From Nostoc sp. T09 (GTDB lineage Bacteria > Cyanobacteriota > Cyanobacteriia > Cyanobacteriales > Nostocaceae): DNA of 49,916 nucleotides. The notes under the pieces were generated by a model that worked only from the letters and a program-made list of their open reading frames with translations, had not been told where the DNA came from and ran no database searches. Positions 1-9,618 of this stretch are shown one piece after another. A program made the position numbers and the translations under genes. The stretch is taken from NCBI RefSeq assembly GCF_002154695.1, contig NZ_MTAV01000108.1, positions 1 through 49,916 of the forward strand, given 5' to 3'. Positions within the stretch are counted from its first letter, which is position 1. Every line of letters starts with the position of its first letter.

Positions 1-230
1 GAAACAATGAAAATAACGATCTTGCGTTGTTTCAGCCTCTATTTTTAAGGCAGGTCTATTGTCTTAATCAAGTTTCTCCTGTGTTCAGTTCTTAATATTA
101 GGTTTGTTTTTATACTGTCAAACCCATAACCCATTGCGATCGCAATTCCTCAATATGAAACTTCAGTGGGCGGAAAGTAATTGAGATTAGGGGCGTTTAG
201 TCCGTTTATTTCCGCCACACTGTACTGCGG
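1..230. other. Intergenic, repeat-bearing
   Basis: No gene is seen. The stretch gtttatttccgcc...ctgtact (about 203-226) recurs nearly unchanged at 29278-29301, so it belongs to a dispersed intergenic repeat family. The upstream gggcggaaagtaa (about 165-180) can pair with part of it to form a hairpin. Confidence 0.6.
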
Positions 231-1913
231 TTACGGAACTGTGACTACATAGGTTGATGGAATTGCTGGGGCACGTCCCGCATTTACCAGTGCTTGGTAA
301 ACAAAAGCAGCAACTTCTGCCCTAGTGGCATCACGATTAGGATTGAGTTGCTTAACCGTGGGATAGTTGATCACTAATTGCCGTGCAGTAGCAGCAGCAA
401 CTTGATTAAGTGCATATTTAGGAATTTGAGCAGCATCAGTGTAAAAACTCAGGATATTTTGATTATCCGCAGTTAAACCTAAACCACTAGCTAAAGAAAC
501 TAGAGCTTGCACTCTCGGAATTTGCTGCTGTGGTTTAAAAGTCCCATCAGGATAGCCAGAAACAAATTGACTCTGGTAAGCAGATTTAATTGCTGCGTAA
601 GCCCAAAAATTACTTTTGACATCCTTAAATTCAATCGCTGCGCGTTTAGCTGGCGGTGTCAAAGCCTTGGTAATAATAGTGGCGAATTGAGCGCGTGTCA
701 CAGGATCGTTCGGTTTAAAGCTGCCATCCGGAAAGCCAGCAATAATTTGTTGAGAGGCTAAGGCTTCGATATAGCCCTTTGCCCAGTAACCTGTTGGGAC
801 ATCGTTAAAGGCAGTAGCACCGCCAACGTTTGCCGCAACAAAATCTACTGAACCAAAGATGCGCTTTTGATCGATATCATTGCCAATAGCGACAATCTTA
901 TTAGTTTTAGTAGCATTGTTCAGATCATAACGAGTGTTATTGCGGATGAGATTACCACCAGGATTTTCAGTAGTACCCAAGTCTGGTAGGGCATCAATAG
1001 TTACTACAACGCCATCTCGTTTATTATTCTGAATTACATTCTGACGTAGGATTGGCTTAGCAGTTTCCGAGATAAAAAGACCGTCTTGGTTTTGGATGAT
1101 TTGGTTTTCCGCGACTAAAGGTGTAGAAGAACCACCGATTGCAATACCAAAACCAGTATCCTGAAACAAGTTATTCCGAATTTCTCCTTGGGCAGATTTA
1201 GCCACTGAAACCCCATTGCCTTTGTTTTGCACAAAGATATTGTTTTCGATTTTGGGATTTCCTGTACCTGTGACAAAAACCCCCTCTCTGACACTGTTAG
1301 CAAAAGTGTTATTTGTAATCAGTGGATTAGTAGATTCTACCCATACACCTGTACCTCTTTGATTCGGGTTAGTGACACTAATACCTGCGATTGTCGTCCC
1401 GTTATCAGCAAGAATTGTAATATCTTGTCTAGCAAAGGTGCGACTAGTATAAAAGCCTCCACCTGTAATTACTACTGCTTGGCCTTTGCTTGCTTCATCA
1501 CCTCGCAGTGTGACTCCTGGTTTCAGCAAGAGTGGAAAGGTTTCTCCACTTTGCTGGTTATAAGTTCCCGGAGCCAGCTGAATAACTGTTCCTGCTTGGG
1601 CTTTACTCAAGGCAAAAGTAATAGTTTTGTTAGGCGCAGCTTCCGTTGCACCAGCACTAGCAGTATCTGCGCCAGTAGCTGGGTTAACGTAAATCACAGT
1701 TGCAGTTGCAGGAACTTGGGCTGTCAGAGTTGGCGCGATACCCTCTGGGTGCATGGGATCAGCATTTACTACACCAGGTAATAGTATTAAACCGCTGGAA
1801 AAAACCAACACAGTAGTGAGTCCAGCTCGTAATGGTAGATGAGATCTCAGACTACTGCCAAAAACAAAGCGAAGATGTTTCGCTAGAGAAATGTGAAAAC
1901 CCCGATATATCAT
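231..1913 (-). CDS. DUF1565 beta-helix protein with three C-terminal SLH domains
   Basis: This is a predicted exported 560-aa protein. The N-terminus has a basic stretch and a hydrophobic segment (about 31-50) ending VVNA-DP, consistent with a signal peptide. Residues about 72-150 match the DUF1565 pattern (YVNPATGAD, then APNKTITFAL, APGTYN and GVTLRG). Residues about 150-340 have Asn-rich repeats (NPLITNNTF, NPKIENNIF, EIRNNLF, TPLVAENQI) typical of a right-handed parallel beta-helix. Three SLH modules follow, beginning FNDVPTGYWA, FKDVKSNFWA and FYTDAAQIPK; the third is degenerate. In cyanobacteria SLH modules usually anchor proteins to peptidoglycan or the cell surface. Beta-helix folds are common in polysaccharide-active proteins, but no catalytic residues can be assigned, so the substrate is unknown. 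Confidence 0.88.
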   Translation of the reverse strand: MIYRGFHISLAKHLRFVFGSSLRSHLPLRAGLTTVLVFSSGLILLPGVVNADPMHPEGIAPTLTAQVPATATVIYVNPATGADTASAGATEAAPNKTITFALSKAQAGTVIQLAPGTYNQQSGETFPLLLKPGVTLRGDEASKGQAVVITGGGFYTSRTFARQDITILADNGTTIAGISVTNPNQRGTGVWVESTNPLITNNTFANSVREGVFVTGTGNPKIENNIFVQNKGNGVSVAKSAQGEIRNNLFQDTGFGIAIGGSSTPLVAENQIIQNQDGLFISETAKPILRQNVIQNNKRDGVVVTIDALPDLGTTENPGGNLIRNNTRYDLNNATKTNKIVAIGNDIDQKRIFGSVDFVAANVGGATAFNDVPTGYWAKGYIEALASQQIIAGFPDGSFKPNDPVTRAQFATIITKALTPPAKRAAIEFKDVKSNFWAYAAIKSAYQSQFVSGYPDGTFKPQQQIPRVQALVSLASGLGLTADNQNILSFYTDAAQIPKYALNQVAAATARQLVINYPTVKQLNPNRDATRAEVAAFVYQALVNAGRAPAIPSTYVVTVP

Positions 1914-2309
1914 TTCTTCCGTCTGTGAATTGCTGAATTACGTTACCTTAAACAAGGTTTTAGGTAGCAGCTATCTAGCTATCAAACCCATGCCAAACTA
2001 TACCGGATCATCAGCGTTTGATCAGCTAAATTTTGAAATACCTAAATAAAAAACAGTTTTTATTTTATTAAGCCTTACAGCCTCAAAATTAACGCATTAA
2101 ATTAGCTGTGCAAACCAACTAGGGTGCGCCACACTTCGTTAACGCACCCTATATATTGAATATTTTTTTAATTGGAAGTTCCTATTGAAAACAGATTAAG
2201 CCAATGTAACTAATTTTAAATATTTATAATATTTAAAGTGGAAGTTGAAGCAAAGTGGCTACTGTCAACTTCATCATTTGCTAGCAAACTGAAAATAGGT
2301 ACTTAATTT
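1914..2309. other. AT-rich intergenic region
   Basis: No coding sequence is visible. Apart from the dispersed hairpin at 2120-2151, the sequence is AT-rich and featureless. It includes the upstream region of the SLH gene. Confidence 0.5.
2120..2151. repeat. Dispersed palindrome, AGGGTGCG family
   Basis: The arms TAGGGTGCG and CGCACCCTA pair over 9 bp around a 14-nt loop. A related copy lies at 34920-34952 (agggtgcgtta...ttaacgcacc), sharing the outer stem and the GAAG/CTTC-containing loop. There is no U-run, so a dispersed palindrome is more likely than a dedicated terminator. Confidence 0.7.
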
Positions 2310-2507
2310 TTAGTAAGCTAGTGTTTCTAAAGTTTCTCGCAAATACCGTTGTACTTGCTGTTCTAAACGCAGTCCCTGTGATTGTATCTCATGTTCTAGT
2401 TGCCAGCGTTGGAAACCGGAACTAGCGGCGATCGCGTATTTGAGGCTGTGCCAAATTTCACTATCATGAGTGAATTGGCGATCGCTGGAAGCTGGAATTT
2501 GAGTCAT
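2310..2507 (-). CDS. Small conserved-looking hypothetical protein (65 aa)
   Basis: The function is not recognised. The protein is soluble and predicted mostly helical, with an amphipathic C-terminal half (WQLEHEIQSQGLRLEQQVQRYLRETLETL) that could form a helical hairpin or short coiled coil. The start is ATG, preceded by a weak purine-rich sequence. Its coding region contains two HIP1 sites, as in neighbouring native genes. It lies 91 nt downstream of the membrane protein gene on the same strand and could share its transcript. Confidence 0.65.
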   Translation of the reverse strand: MTQIPASSDRQFTHDSEIWHSLKYAIAASSGFQRWQLEHEIQSQGLRLEQQVQRYLRETLETLAY

Positions 2508-2598
2508 AGTGTTTCATTCCTCAGTTTTAAATTCACAACTTGTAGCAGTTCTTAGTTTAAGCAAATACAATCTTGCCCACATAAGATAGTATATCTAC

Positions 2599-3252
2599 TT
2601 AAAGTTCATCGGAGTTTTGCTCTAGGGGCGGTTGTGAACTTGTGTTCCTCCCGATGAGGGATTGAAATAACTGGGGTAATATGTTGTTTACCCGTACCCC
2701 TACGATAGTAAAATCCTGCTGAATCTTCTCTAAAGGTAATGGTTTTATGGCAGCAAATTCTGTGTCATTGGTCACCAAAACTCTGGCTACGCTCACGGGA
2801 ATTTGCAAAAATAGATTGCTTGCTAGAAAAGCTAAAGCCGCGAGCAGCAAGCTTAAGCTACGCCATTGGGGTAGAAAACCGACAATATTTGCTACTCGTG
2901 GAGCAACTTGGTATATCTGCCACAACACCCCTACTAACAATATTGCTGCTAAAAGAGCCAACGCGCGATTTAAATTTGTATTAATTAAACAAAGAATTTT
3001 TCGTTGCTGCTCAGTCAAATTTTCTGGCTTGAGCGCGACTCCCAAAATAGCAAATATGTAAAAAGGGCGACGGAATTGCATCCACAGGAGAGGGAATACT
3101 CCTATGGCTGCAACCAAAAATATCTCCATCCATACCGGTAAGAGTGGCTCACCTATGGACAGAAACAATAAACACAAAAACAAAAAAATCGGCAGCGTCG
3201 CCAAACCAGCGACGTGAATCCACAATATAGGTTCAGAGCGAAATGATGACAT
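2599..3252 (-). CDS. Low-complexity-tail membrane protein
   Basis: This 217-aa integral membrane protein has four hydrophobic segments: about 8-32 (ILWIHVAGLATLPIFLFLCLLF), 40-60, 92-112 and 130-155. A short polar tail follows (NTSSQPPLEQNSDEL). The N-terminal SEPILWIHVAGLA and the ALKPENLTEQQRKIL loop fit the cyanobacterial family called low-complexity-tail membrane protein, whose biochemical function is unknown. The tail is short here compared with what I recall for the family. It lies downstream of infB on the same strand, with a heptamer-repeat spacer of about 140 nt between them. The family assignment is from memory of the motif, not a search. Confidence 0.75.
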   Translation of the reverse strand: MSSFRSEPILWIHVAGLATLPIFLFLCLLFLSIGEPLLPVWMEIFLVAAIGVFPLLWMQFRRPFYIFAILGVALKPENLTEQQRKILCLINTNLNRALALLAAILLVGVLWQIYQVAPRVANIVGFLPQWRSLSLLLAALAFLASNLFLQIPVSVARVLVTNDTEFAAIKPLPLEKIQQDFTIVGVRVNNILPQLFQSLIGRNTSSQPPLEQNSDEL

Positions 3253-3267
3253 AGCTACATTTATCTA

Positions 3268-3392
3268 TTCTGAGCTATGAGTGCTGAGTTGTAAGTTTCA
3301 AGTTGCGAGTTTTGAGGATGAAAAATAAAAACTTCTTCAACTCAAGACTCAGATCTTTTACTCTGAACTCAGCACTAGTAGACTCAGCACTA
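3268..3392. repeat. Heptanucleotide (STRR-like) repeats between infB and the membrane protein gene
   Basis: The stretch shows a 7-nt periodicity (tgagcta tgagtgc tgagttg taagttt). On the far side are gactcag, aactcag and actcagc words of the same family in reverse orientation. The array abuts the infB stop codon. Such heptamer arrays are characteristic of heterocystous cyanobacterial genomes. Confidence 0.6.
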
Positions 3393-6300
3393 CTTCGTCA
3401 TTGTCAGGGTGCGACGCTTAGTTACCATTTGATAGGCTTCGATGATGTCACCTTCAGCCCAATCATGGAATTTATCAACGCCAATGCCGCATTCATAACC
3501 AGCGTTGACTTCACGGGCATCCTCTTTCATCCGTTTTAGGGAGTCAAGAACACCTTCGTAGATCACCTTACCGCCACGACGTACCCGCACTTTGCAGTTG
3601 CGGACTAGCTTGCCAGATAGAACATAGCAACCGGCAACCGCACCACGACCGACTGGGAAGACGGCACGAACTTCGGTTTGTCCCAAGGGTTCTTCTACCA
3701 ATTCTGGTTCTAGTAGTCCTTCCAAGGCTCCTTGAATATCTTCTAGGAGTTTGTAGATGATGTTGTATTCGCGCACATCTACACCAGCCTCATCGGCGGC
3801 TTGTCTGGCTCCACTAGCATAAGTGGTATTGAAACCAATGATCACTGCGTTACTAGCAGCGGCTAAGTCGATATCTGTCTCGGTGATTTCCCCAGCGGTA
3901 GCTAACAGCATCCGGATTTGGACTTCGTTTTGCGGGATTTGTCTGAGAGATCCCACAATTGCTTCCACTGAACCTTGCACATCTGCTTTCAGAATCAAGT
4001 TGAGTTCTTTCAACTCGCCTTCTTGTGCCTGAGCCGATAGGGTTGTGAGAGTAACACGTCCTTGTAAGAGGCGGGATTGACGTTGTTTGTCCGCGCGATC
4101 GCTGGCCAATGCACGTGCTTCTTTTTCGTTCGCGAAGACCTCGAAGTCATCGCCTGCTGCTGGTACATCGCTTAACCCCAACACTTCGACAGCAAAGGAG
4201 GGACTAGCAACTTCTACTCTTCTGCCTCTGTCATCGACCATAGCCCGGACTTTACCGAATGCCGAGCCAGCTACCAACATATCTCCGACATGCAAGGTGC
4301 CATTTTGAATTAACAAGGTAGCAACTGCTCCCTTAGCTTTATCCAAATGTGCTTCAATGACAGTTCCTTTGGCAACACGGTCTGGGTTGGCAGATAGTTC
4401 GCCCACTTCTGCGACCAAGAGAATCATTTCTAGGAGTGTATCCAGGTTTTCACCCTTAATCGCACTCACCGGAACCATAATCGTCTCACCACCCCAGTCT
4501 TCTGCGGTCAAACCATAATTGGTAAGTTCTTGTTTGACGCGCTCTGGTTGTGCCCCTTCTTTGTCAATTTTGTTGATGGCGACGACAATTGGCACTTCAG
4601 CGGCCTGAGCATGGCTAATGGCTTCGATCGTTTGAGGACGAACGCCATCATCAGCAGCTACTACCAAAACAGCAATGTCTGTCACCCGCGCTCCCCGTGC
4701 CCGCATCGCTGTAAAAGCTTCGTGACCGGGGGTATCAAGGAATACTATTTGATGTGGTTGACCCTCATGTTCTATATCAACATGGTATGCACCAATGTGC
4801 TGAGTAATACCACCAGCTTCGCCAGCAGCCACTTTGGTTTTGCGAATCGAATCCAGTAGCGTAGTTTTGCCGTGGTCTACGTGTCCCATAATTGTCACCA
4901 CTGGCGGACGGCGATGGAGATTTTCCATGTCTGCCACATCCAGCATTTCTGTGACTTTACGGGCTTCTGCTTCTGGTTCGGCAGTTTCCACTTCTACTTC
5001 TAGCTCTTTTGCTACCAAAGTAATTGTTGGAATATCCAGATTTTGGGTGATACTCACCGCCATGCCTTTCATGAACAGGATTTTCACAATCTCTGTATCA
5101 GCAACAGCCAAGACATCAGCCAGCTCTTGTACTGTCAGCGGGCCTGTGACCACTACTTTTTCTGGACGCTCACGCTTAACCTCTACTTCTTGGCGACGGT
5201 TCTGGTCGCGGCTGGAACTAGATTTTTTATTACCTCTAGCAGTTGGCGTGGCAATAGCTAGTGCTGGTTGCTGTGCAGGTCGAGCCGCCTTTGGTTTAGG
5301 AGGACGGGCAATGGAAAGGCTGACCTGGACTGTAGCTGGAATTTCTAGACCTTCTTCATCTAGTAAATCTTCTTCCTCAAAATCATCATCTAAGACTGGC
5401 TTAACCCGCTTGCCTTTGACGCCAGCTTTGCCAGACTTTTCTTTGATTTCATCAATAATTTCTTCTTCTTGCCACTTCTTACCACCTTTAGTCGGACGTG
5501 GTGGTGTGGGGCGTTTTAAGTCGAGAATGTCGCTAGGAATAGCCTCATCGACTGTTGCCGCTTTCGCCTGTCCGCCTTGCATCGGCCTTGGTGGTGTAGC
5601 AATAGGCATTGCTGCTACGGCTTCACTCGGACGTACTGGTCTGCTTGGCCGTTGCGTGTCCCCAAATGTTGCTGGTGCAGAAGGAGGTCGATTTGTTCTG
5701 TGTTCCGGTTTGACTGGTCCTGGAGTAGGACGAGCCTGTTTTTGTGGTACAGACTGTGAAGTTTGGTCTGTGGTCGGCTTGGCAGCCCTAGGCTTAACTT
5801 GCTCTCGTTCGTCTTCTACCGGACGTGGGCGTTCGCGCTTAAGGATCGGCTTATCCGCCTGACTAAGCTGCTCTGACGCTGGCGGGGCTTCTGCTGCTGG
5901 TCTTGCAGGTGGGGCAACTAGTTGGGGTTTTGGCGCTTTTTCTGGTTTAGCTCTGGATGGAACTACTTTTTCCTGTTTTTCCGCAACTATTTTTTCTTTT
6001 GGCTGTGTATTAAGCGTTTGATCCGCGTCTGTCACAGCTGGTTGCTGTGTGGTCTCAGACAGATTCCGGGGTACGGGTCGAGTTGGTGCCGTCGGCTGCA
6101 TGGGTGAGACTGGTGTAGCGAAAGGCCGTGGAGGTGAAAGAGGATTAACTTCAGACGAAGCAGTTTGGGTATTGCTAGCAACTGACGCCTCTGAGGCGTT
6201 TGGAGTAGTATTTCTCAATATTTTGGGTTTACGAATTTCCAAAATTTGTTGTTTGTGAGGTAGGACAGGTCGGTTTCTTGAGCCAGCTTGTGGCGCGTTT

Positions 6301-6518
6301 GTTTGATGAGTGGTTATACCTGTTTCTTTTCTATGTGTTCCATTCGTAGCTGCGAGTTTTTCCGCAGCCGAACGGATGTGTTCTGCCTCCGAATCTGAAA
6401 TTGTACTGCTATGGCTTTTGACCGCGATGTTGAGCTGGTCGCATATTGCTAGTAGCTCTTTATTATCCAAATTCAATTCCTTTGATAATTCATAGATTCT
6501 AACTTTGCCGTTGTTCAT
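3390..6518 (-). CDS. infB: Translation initiation factor IF-2
   Basis: IF-2 is the GTPase that places initiator tRNA on the 30S subunit and promotes subunit joining. At 1042 aa it has the long cyanobacterial form. An N-terminal IF2_N module ([26 protein letters not shown]) is followed by a roughly 400-residue Pro/Lys/Arg-rich linker (about 60-455). A second IF2_N-like module comes next ([23 protein letters not shown]), then the G domain: GHVDHGKTT at 545-553, DTPGHEAF and NKIDKEGAQ. Domains II-IV follow to the C-terminus. The start ATG has an AGGGGAAGAG-type ribosome-binding sequence upstream. It is the last gene of the rimP-nusA-ylxR-infB cluster. Confidence 0.98.
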   Translation of the reverse strand: MNNGKVRIYELSKELNLDNKELLAICDQLNIAVKSHSSTISDSEAEHIRSAAEKLAATNGTHRKETGITTHQTNAPQAGSRNRPVLPHKQQILEIRKPKILRNTTPNASEASVASNTQTASSEVNPLSPPRPFATPVSPMQPTAPTRPVPRNLSETTQQPAVTDADQTLNTQPKEKIVAEKQEKVVPSRAKPEKAPKPQLVAPPARPAAEAPPASEQLSQADKPILKRERPRPVEDEREQVKPRAAKPTTDQTSQSVPQKQARPTPGPVKPEHRTNRPPSAPATFGDTQRPSRPVRPSEAVAAMPIATPPRPMQGGQAKAATVDEAIPSDILDLKRPTPPRPTKGGKKWQEEEIIDEIKEKSGKAGVKGKRVKPVLDDDFEEEDLLDEEGLEIPATVQVSLSIARPPKPKAARPAQQPALAIATPTARGNKKSSSSRDQNRRQEVEVKRERPEKVVVTGPLTVQELADVLAVADTEIVKILFMKGMAVSITQNLDIPTITLVAKELEVEVETAEPEAEARKVTEMLDVADMENLHRRPPVVTIMGHVDHGKTTLLDSIRKTKVAAGEAGGITQHIGAYHVDIEHEGQPHQIVFLDTPGHEAFTAMRARGARVTDIAVLVVAADDGVRPQTIEAISHAQAAEVPIVVAINKIDKEGAQPERVKQELTNYGLTAEDWGGETIMVPVSAIKGENLDTLLEMILLVAEVGELSANPDRVAKGTVIEAHLDKAKGAVATLLIQNGTLHVGDMLVAGSAFGKVRAMVDDRGRRVEVASPSFAVEVLGLSDVPAAGDDFEVFANEKEARALASDRADKQRQSRLLQGRVTLTTLSAQAQEGELKELNLILKADVQGSVEAIVGSLRQIPQNEVQIRMLLATAGEITETDIDLAAASNAVIIGFNTTYASGARQAADEAGVDVREYNIIYKLLEDIQGALEGLLEPELVEEPLGQTEVRAVFPVGRGAVAGCYVLSGKLVRNCKVRVRRGGKVIYEGVLDSLKRMKEDAREVNAGYECGIGVDKFHDWAEGDIIEAYQMVTKRRTLTMTK

Positions 6519-6942
6519 CCACTCTTCCCCTTTAATTTACAGTTTTAGCGGATGGTTGCCTGGTTTGTGACATCTCCATCCTTTGACTACTGTTTTTTGG
6601 TTGCCGTTTAGATTTTGTCGGTGCCTCCAATCAGGAAAGAGAGATGTCTCGGGTTAATGCTGGCATCCCCACCAGTAATGATGATGGACGTCAAACCGCG
6701 CCTGAGCGCTACCAGGTTGCCATTCTGTAGTTTTTTGTTTTGCTGATTCTGAGTCTTCCACAACACAATCTAGTAAAACTTGTGGGGGTATTGCTCCGCC
6801 TCTTTTGATTTTATGAGAGCCGTTTGTCAACTACACCCCTTTACTATTTTGGCACTAACCCCAGCAATCAAGAAAGGATATGTTGCTAGCACCTGTTCGG
6901 CTCTTGGCACAATTCCTCATAGGGATTACCGCCACAAATTTT
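6519..6942. other. 424-nt gap between ylxR and infB
   Basis: No gene is visible in either direction. Read on the minus strand this would be the infB leader or spacer within the operon, unusually long compared with compact rimP-nusA-ylxR-infB operons. It may hold an internal infB promoter. No convincing hairpin plus U-run was identified. Confidence 0.5.
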
Positions 6943-7218
6943 TTAAACTAAAATTTGATTTTGGGTATTGCTTTTGGCTAGACGCTGCCACAATGTCTGA
7001 TACAGTGTTTCTGGCACTGTTGCATGTAGCGATCGCCCTAGTCGATTTTTTTTTTGAGCCGCTTGTAGGCAGTTCGTTTGTGGGCAAATATAGGCAGAAC
7101 GCCCCATGCCCTCATCTAATTGTACCGTTCCCGACGGAAAGACGCGGACAATCCGCCAAAACTCTTCTCTTAGTGCTACTTGGCGGCAACTAATACATCG
7201 CCGATAATTCGGTTTCAT
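6943..7218 (-). CDS. ylxR: YlxR family (DUF448) RNA-binding protein
   Basis: This small basic protein (91 aa) carries the DUF448/YlxR signature: MKPNYRRCISCRQVALREEFWRIVRV, then GRSAYICPQTNCLQAAQKKNRLGRSL. The family's fold is regarded as nucleic-acid binding, and the gene is typically found between nusA and infB, as here. The C-terminal extension (TVPETLYQTLWQRLAKSNTQNQ) is ordinary for the family. It starts 147 nt downstream of the nusA stop and is probably co-transcribed. Confidence 0.93.
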   Translation of the reverse strand: MKPNYRRCISCRQVALREEFWRIVRVFPSGTVQLDEGMGRSAYICPQTNCLQAAQKKNRLGRSLHATVPETLYQTLWQRLAKSNTQNQILV

Positions 7219-7365
7219 TGCTTTTTTGCTACCTCACCTCAGCAGTTTGGCTAATAAAATAGTGGATAACCATCTATCTTTACTTGTACCAAATCGCTAA
7301 ATCAAAGGTAATTATTAATAAGTTTCCTGTAAAAAATAGTACCAAAACTGCATGAGGTCAATAAA

Positions 7366-8658
7366 CTACTCGTCATCATTATTGTCAAAAGAGTCATCCT
7401 CTAATTCTAATTCTTCCTGATTTTCATCATCTTCTAGCTCCAATAGATCTAACTCATCTTCATCTTCATCTTGCTCTGCTTGATATTTTGCACGAGAAGC
7501 TACAAATCTAGCATCTTCTGCTGCATAGTCGTATTTAGCTTTATCTTTGATGTCAATCTTCCAACCAGTTAGACGGGCTGCCAAACGAACATTTTGTCCT
7601 TCTTTACCAATTGCCAAACTTAGTTGATCTTCAGCCACCAGTACGTGTGTTTGTCGAGTTTCTGGGTCCATGAGGCGGACTTCGTCCACTCGGGCTGGAC
7701 TCAGGGCATTAGCAATGTAGGTTGCTGGGTCTGGAGACCAGCGGATGACATCGATTTTTTCACCGCGCAATTCGTTTACTACCACCTGAATCCGCGATCC
7801 CCGCGCGCCGATACAGGCACCTACTGGGTCTACATCGCGATCAAGAGTATCAACAGCAATTTTAGTCCTAGGGCCTACGTAACGGGAAGGAGGATTGGCT
7901 TCCCTTGCCACGGCTACAATCCGCACCACTTCATCCTCAATTTCTGGTACTTCGTTGGCAAATAAATAAACTACCAAGCCAGCATCAGCGCGAGACACTA
8001 ATAACTGTGGTCCCCTTTGCTGTCCTTGAGAAACTTTTTTGAGATATACCTTAAAAGTGGCATTTGCTCGATAATTATCATTGGGCAGTTGTTCGCGTTT
8101 TGGTAATTCGGCTTCTACTTCTGGCTGACCAAAACCACTGCTCACAGCCAAAATTACCGATTGGCGCTCAAACCGCAAAACTCGTGCCTGCAATACAGTG
8201 CTTTCCAGATCTTGGAACTCTTCTTGCACCATCTGACGTTGCTGATCCCGCAGTTTTTGTGCCAATACCTGCTTGGTTTGCATTGCCGCCATCCGACCAA
8301 ATTCACCTTGGTCTGGGGTCACATCTAGGACCACAGAGTCTCCTAACTGAGCTTCGGGAGCTACTTGTTGCACTTCGTCTAAAGATATTTGATGGTCAGA
8401 GTTGCTGACTTCTTCAACAATGCTTTTAGTGGAAAGAACGCGGAAACCTTCTCCTTCGATATCGAGCTCTACCTCAAAATTATCAAAGTAATCTTCATCA
8501 AACTGTTTGCGCTCTAAATTTTGGGCGCGACGATAGCGTTCATAACCTTTGAGCAAGGCTTCTCTAATCGCTGATTGAACTGCAAGACGAGGTAAATTGC
8601 GCTCACGACTTATACTTTCAATTAATTCTTTTAATCCAGGTAAACTAACCATTGACAT
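7366..8658 (-). CDS. nusA: Transcription termination/antitermination factor NusA
   Basis: NusA binds RNA polymerase and nascent RNA and modulates pausing, termination and antitermination. The start is set at the ATG giving MSMVSLPGLKELI, because AAGGAG sits 7 nt upstream; an upstream in-frame TTG is too close to that sequence. Order: N-terminal polymerase-binding domain, S1 domain (about 135-200), KH1 (VGACIGARGSRIQVVVNELRGEKIDVI) and KH2 (LAIGKEGQNVRLAARLTGWKIDI). The protein ends in a strongly acidic tail (EDEDELDLLELEDDENQEELELEDD) instead of the enterobacterial acidic repeats. It lies 267 nt downstream of rimP. Confidence 0.97.
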   Translation of the reverse strand: MSMVSLPGLKELIESISRERNLPRLAVQSAIREALLKGYERYRRAQNLERKQFDEDYFDNFEVELDIEGEGFRVLSTKSIVEEVSNSDHQISLDEVQQVAPEAQLGDSVVLDVTPDQGEFGRMAAMQTKQVLAQKLRDQQRQMVQEEFQDLESTVLQARVLRFERQSVILAVSSGFGQPEVEAELPKREQLPNDNYRANATFKVYLKKVSQGQQRGPQLLVSRADAGLVVYLFANEVPEIEDEVVRIVAVAREANPPSRYVGPRTKIAVDTLDRDVDPVGACIGARGSRIQVVVNELRGEKIDVIRWSPDPATYIANALSPARVDEVRLMDPETRQTHVLVAEDQLSLAIGKEGQNVRLAARLTGWKIDIKDKAKYDYAAEDARFVASRAKYQAEQDEDEDELDLLELEDDENQEELELEDDSFDNNDDE

Positions 8659-8853
8659 AAGCAATCTCCTTAAATTTTACGTAAGCACGCGGCACAACTT
8701 TGGATTTTATATTTTGGAATTTAGATTAAATACTTAGGATTGGCGATAGTAATTAGCTGGTAATAGTACTTCAGCCCTACTACCAACTTCTTCCCCAATT
8801 ACCGACCCAAAATCTGTCTTTAAAAGTTTGTTAGGTCGGGCTAACCTTCCTGA

Positions 8854-8900
8854 CAACGCCAGTTGCTTCAAGCCGGGAAACCCGTCCAACGCACTGGCTC
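8854..8900. repeat. Dispersed 45-47-bp palindromic repeat, copy 1
   Basis: The segment runs caacgccagttgcttcaagc...acgcactggctc. Its reverse complement matches 45990-46034 closely (gagccagtgc, cgggtttcccg, gcaactggcgt). More degenerate relatives lie near 17036-17080, 19621-19665 and 41826-41870. The family's internal complementarity (gccagt/actggc at the ends) implies a hairpin in RNA. It sits between rimP and nusA, inside the presumed operon. Confidence 0.75.
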
Positions 8901-8925
8901 AACTTTTTGCAAAATCTAAAATCGA

Positions 8926-9387
8926 TTAACGGTGCTCATCCAATTGCACCCTAGTAATTTGGCTGCGAGGAATTTCGACTACACGACCTTTTTGGTTTAA
9001 GTAAACTGTTTCCTCATCCCGGCGAATCAACTGACCAGTCCACTCTTGCTGTCCGTCGTAGGGTGGGGAAGTGGAAATGATTACAGGAAATCCTTTGAAG
9101 GAAATAAACTCCCTGTCTGTCACCAGTTGCCGCGAAATACCAGGACTTGACACCTCCAAGACATAGGTATCTGGAATGATCTCCACCGCATCTAAGGAGG
9201 CTTCTAAAGCACGGCTCATGCGTTCACAATCATCTAATCCAGTGTCTTGCTGGGGATTGCGAATATCTACCCGCAAAACTGGCGGATTTTGGTTAGTATG
9301 AAAAACCACACTAACAACTTCCAACCCCAGTTCTTCTGCCACTGGTGTTGCCAATTCAATAATTTGTGGGACTAAGGGATGAGCCAT
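8926..9387 (-). CDS. rimP: Ribosome maturation factor RimP
   Basis: RimP assists late 30S subunit maturation. I place the start at the internal ATG giving [27 protein letters not shown] (153 aa), the normal family N-terminus. An in-frame ATG 36 nt upstream lies inside the terminator-like hairpin and adds non-family residues. Family motifs seen are [43 protein letters not shown] and the C-terminal SH3-like part ([34 protein letters not shown]). It is the first gene of the rimP-nusA-ylxR-infB operon. Confidence 0.95.
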   Translation of the reverse strand: MAHPLVPQIIELATPVAEELGLEVVSVVFHTNQNPPVLRVDIRNPQQDTGLDDCERMSRALEASLDAVEIIPDTYVLEVSSPGISRQLVTDREFISFKGFPVIISTSPPYDGQQEWTGQLIRRDEETVYLNQKGRVVEIPRSQITRVQLDEHR

Positions 9388-9400
9388 GCAAAAATCCAAT

Positions 9401-9425
9401 AAAAAAAGTGGGCATCGACCCACTT
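9401..9425 (-). terminator. Intrinsic terminator-like hairpin in the rimP leader (possible attenuator)
   Basis: Read on the minus strand, AAGTGGG (9425-9419), a 6-nt loop and CCCACTT (9412-9406) form a 7-bp stem followed directly by a U-run (9407-9401). This is a textbook intrinsic terminator shape. It ends only about 14 nt before the rimP start and upstream of the whole operon, so it is placed to act as an attenuator. A competing weaker hairpin (GGACCT/AGGTTC) lies upstream at about 9463-9480. Confidence 0.7.
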
Positions 9426-9521
9426 CCTGCGATAGGGATATCTTCCAAGAAGTCTTGTGACGAACCTAATAAGGTCCGACTCTAATCTGAGTTTAGCGCA
9501 TTTCTTTTGGAGGGACTAGAA

Positions 9522-9562
9522 AGAAATTATTATATAGTCATTTGTCAATAGTCAATAGTCCT
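9522..9562 (-). promoter_or_regulatory. Candidate promoter of the rimP operon
   Basis: On the minus strand a perfect TATAAT (9534-9529) lies in ATATAAT context. About 15 nt upstream is TTGACT (9555-9550), embedded in a heptamer array of TTGAC/ATGAC words. The predicted transcript would start near 9522, giving a leader of about 135 nt before rimP that contains the terminator-like hairpin. The 15-bp spacing is short, so this is tentative. Confidence 0.4.
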
Positions 9563-9600
9563 TTGTCATTGGTTATGGACCATTGATTATTAATTATTCT
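9541..9600. repeat. STRR-like heptamer array
   Basis: A run of 7-nt units can be read: gtcaata, gtcaata, gtccttt, gtcattg, gttatgg, accattg, attatta. The first two are identical and the rest degenerate. It lies between the rimP promoter candidate and the next upstream gene. Confidence 0.65.
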
Positions 9601-9618
9601 CCCTGTCCCCCTGCTCTC

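Noticed and set aside
4834-5862. 342-aa open frame antisense to infB
   Set aside because: It is a shadow of the Pro/Lys/Arg-rich infB linker, with Ser/Arg/Gly-rich low-complexity sequence and no domain.
6780-7193. 137-aa plus-strand ORF over ylxR
   Set aside because: It overlaps ylxR in antisense and has no family features; ylxR on the minus strand is well supported.
9440-9520. tRNA in the rimP leader (as metY in E. coli)
   Set aside because: The GGTTCGTC-like stretch has no cloverleaf partners; only short hairpins can be formed.
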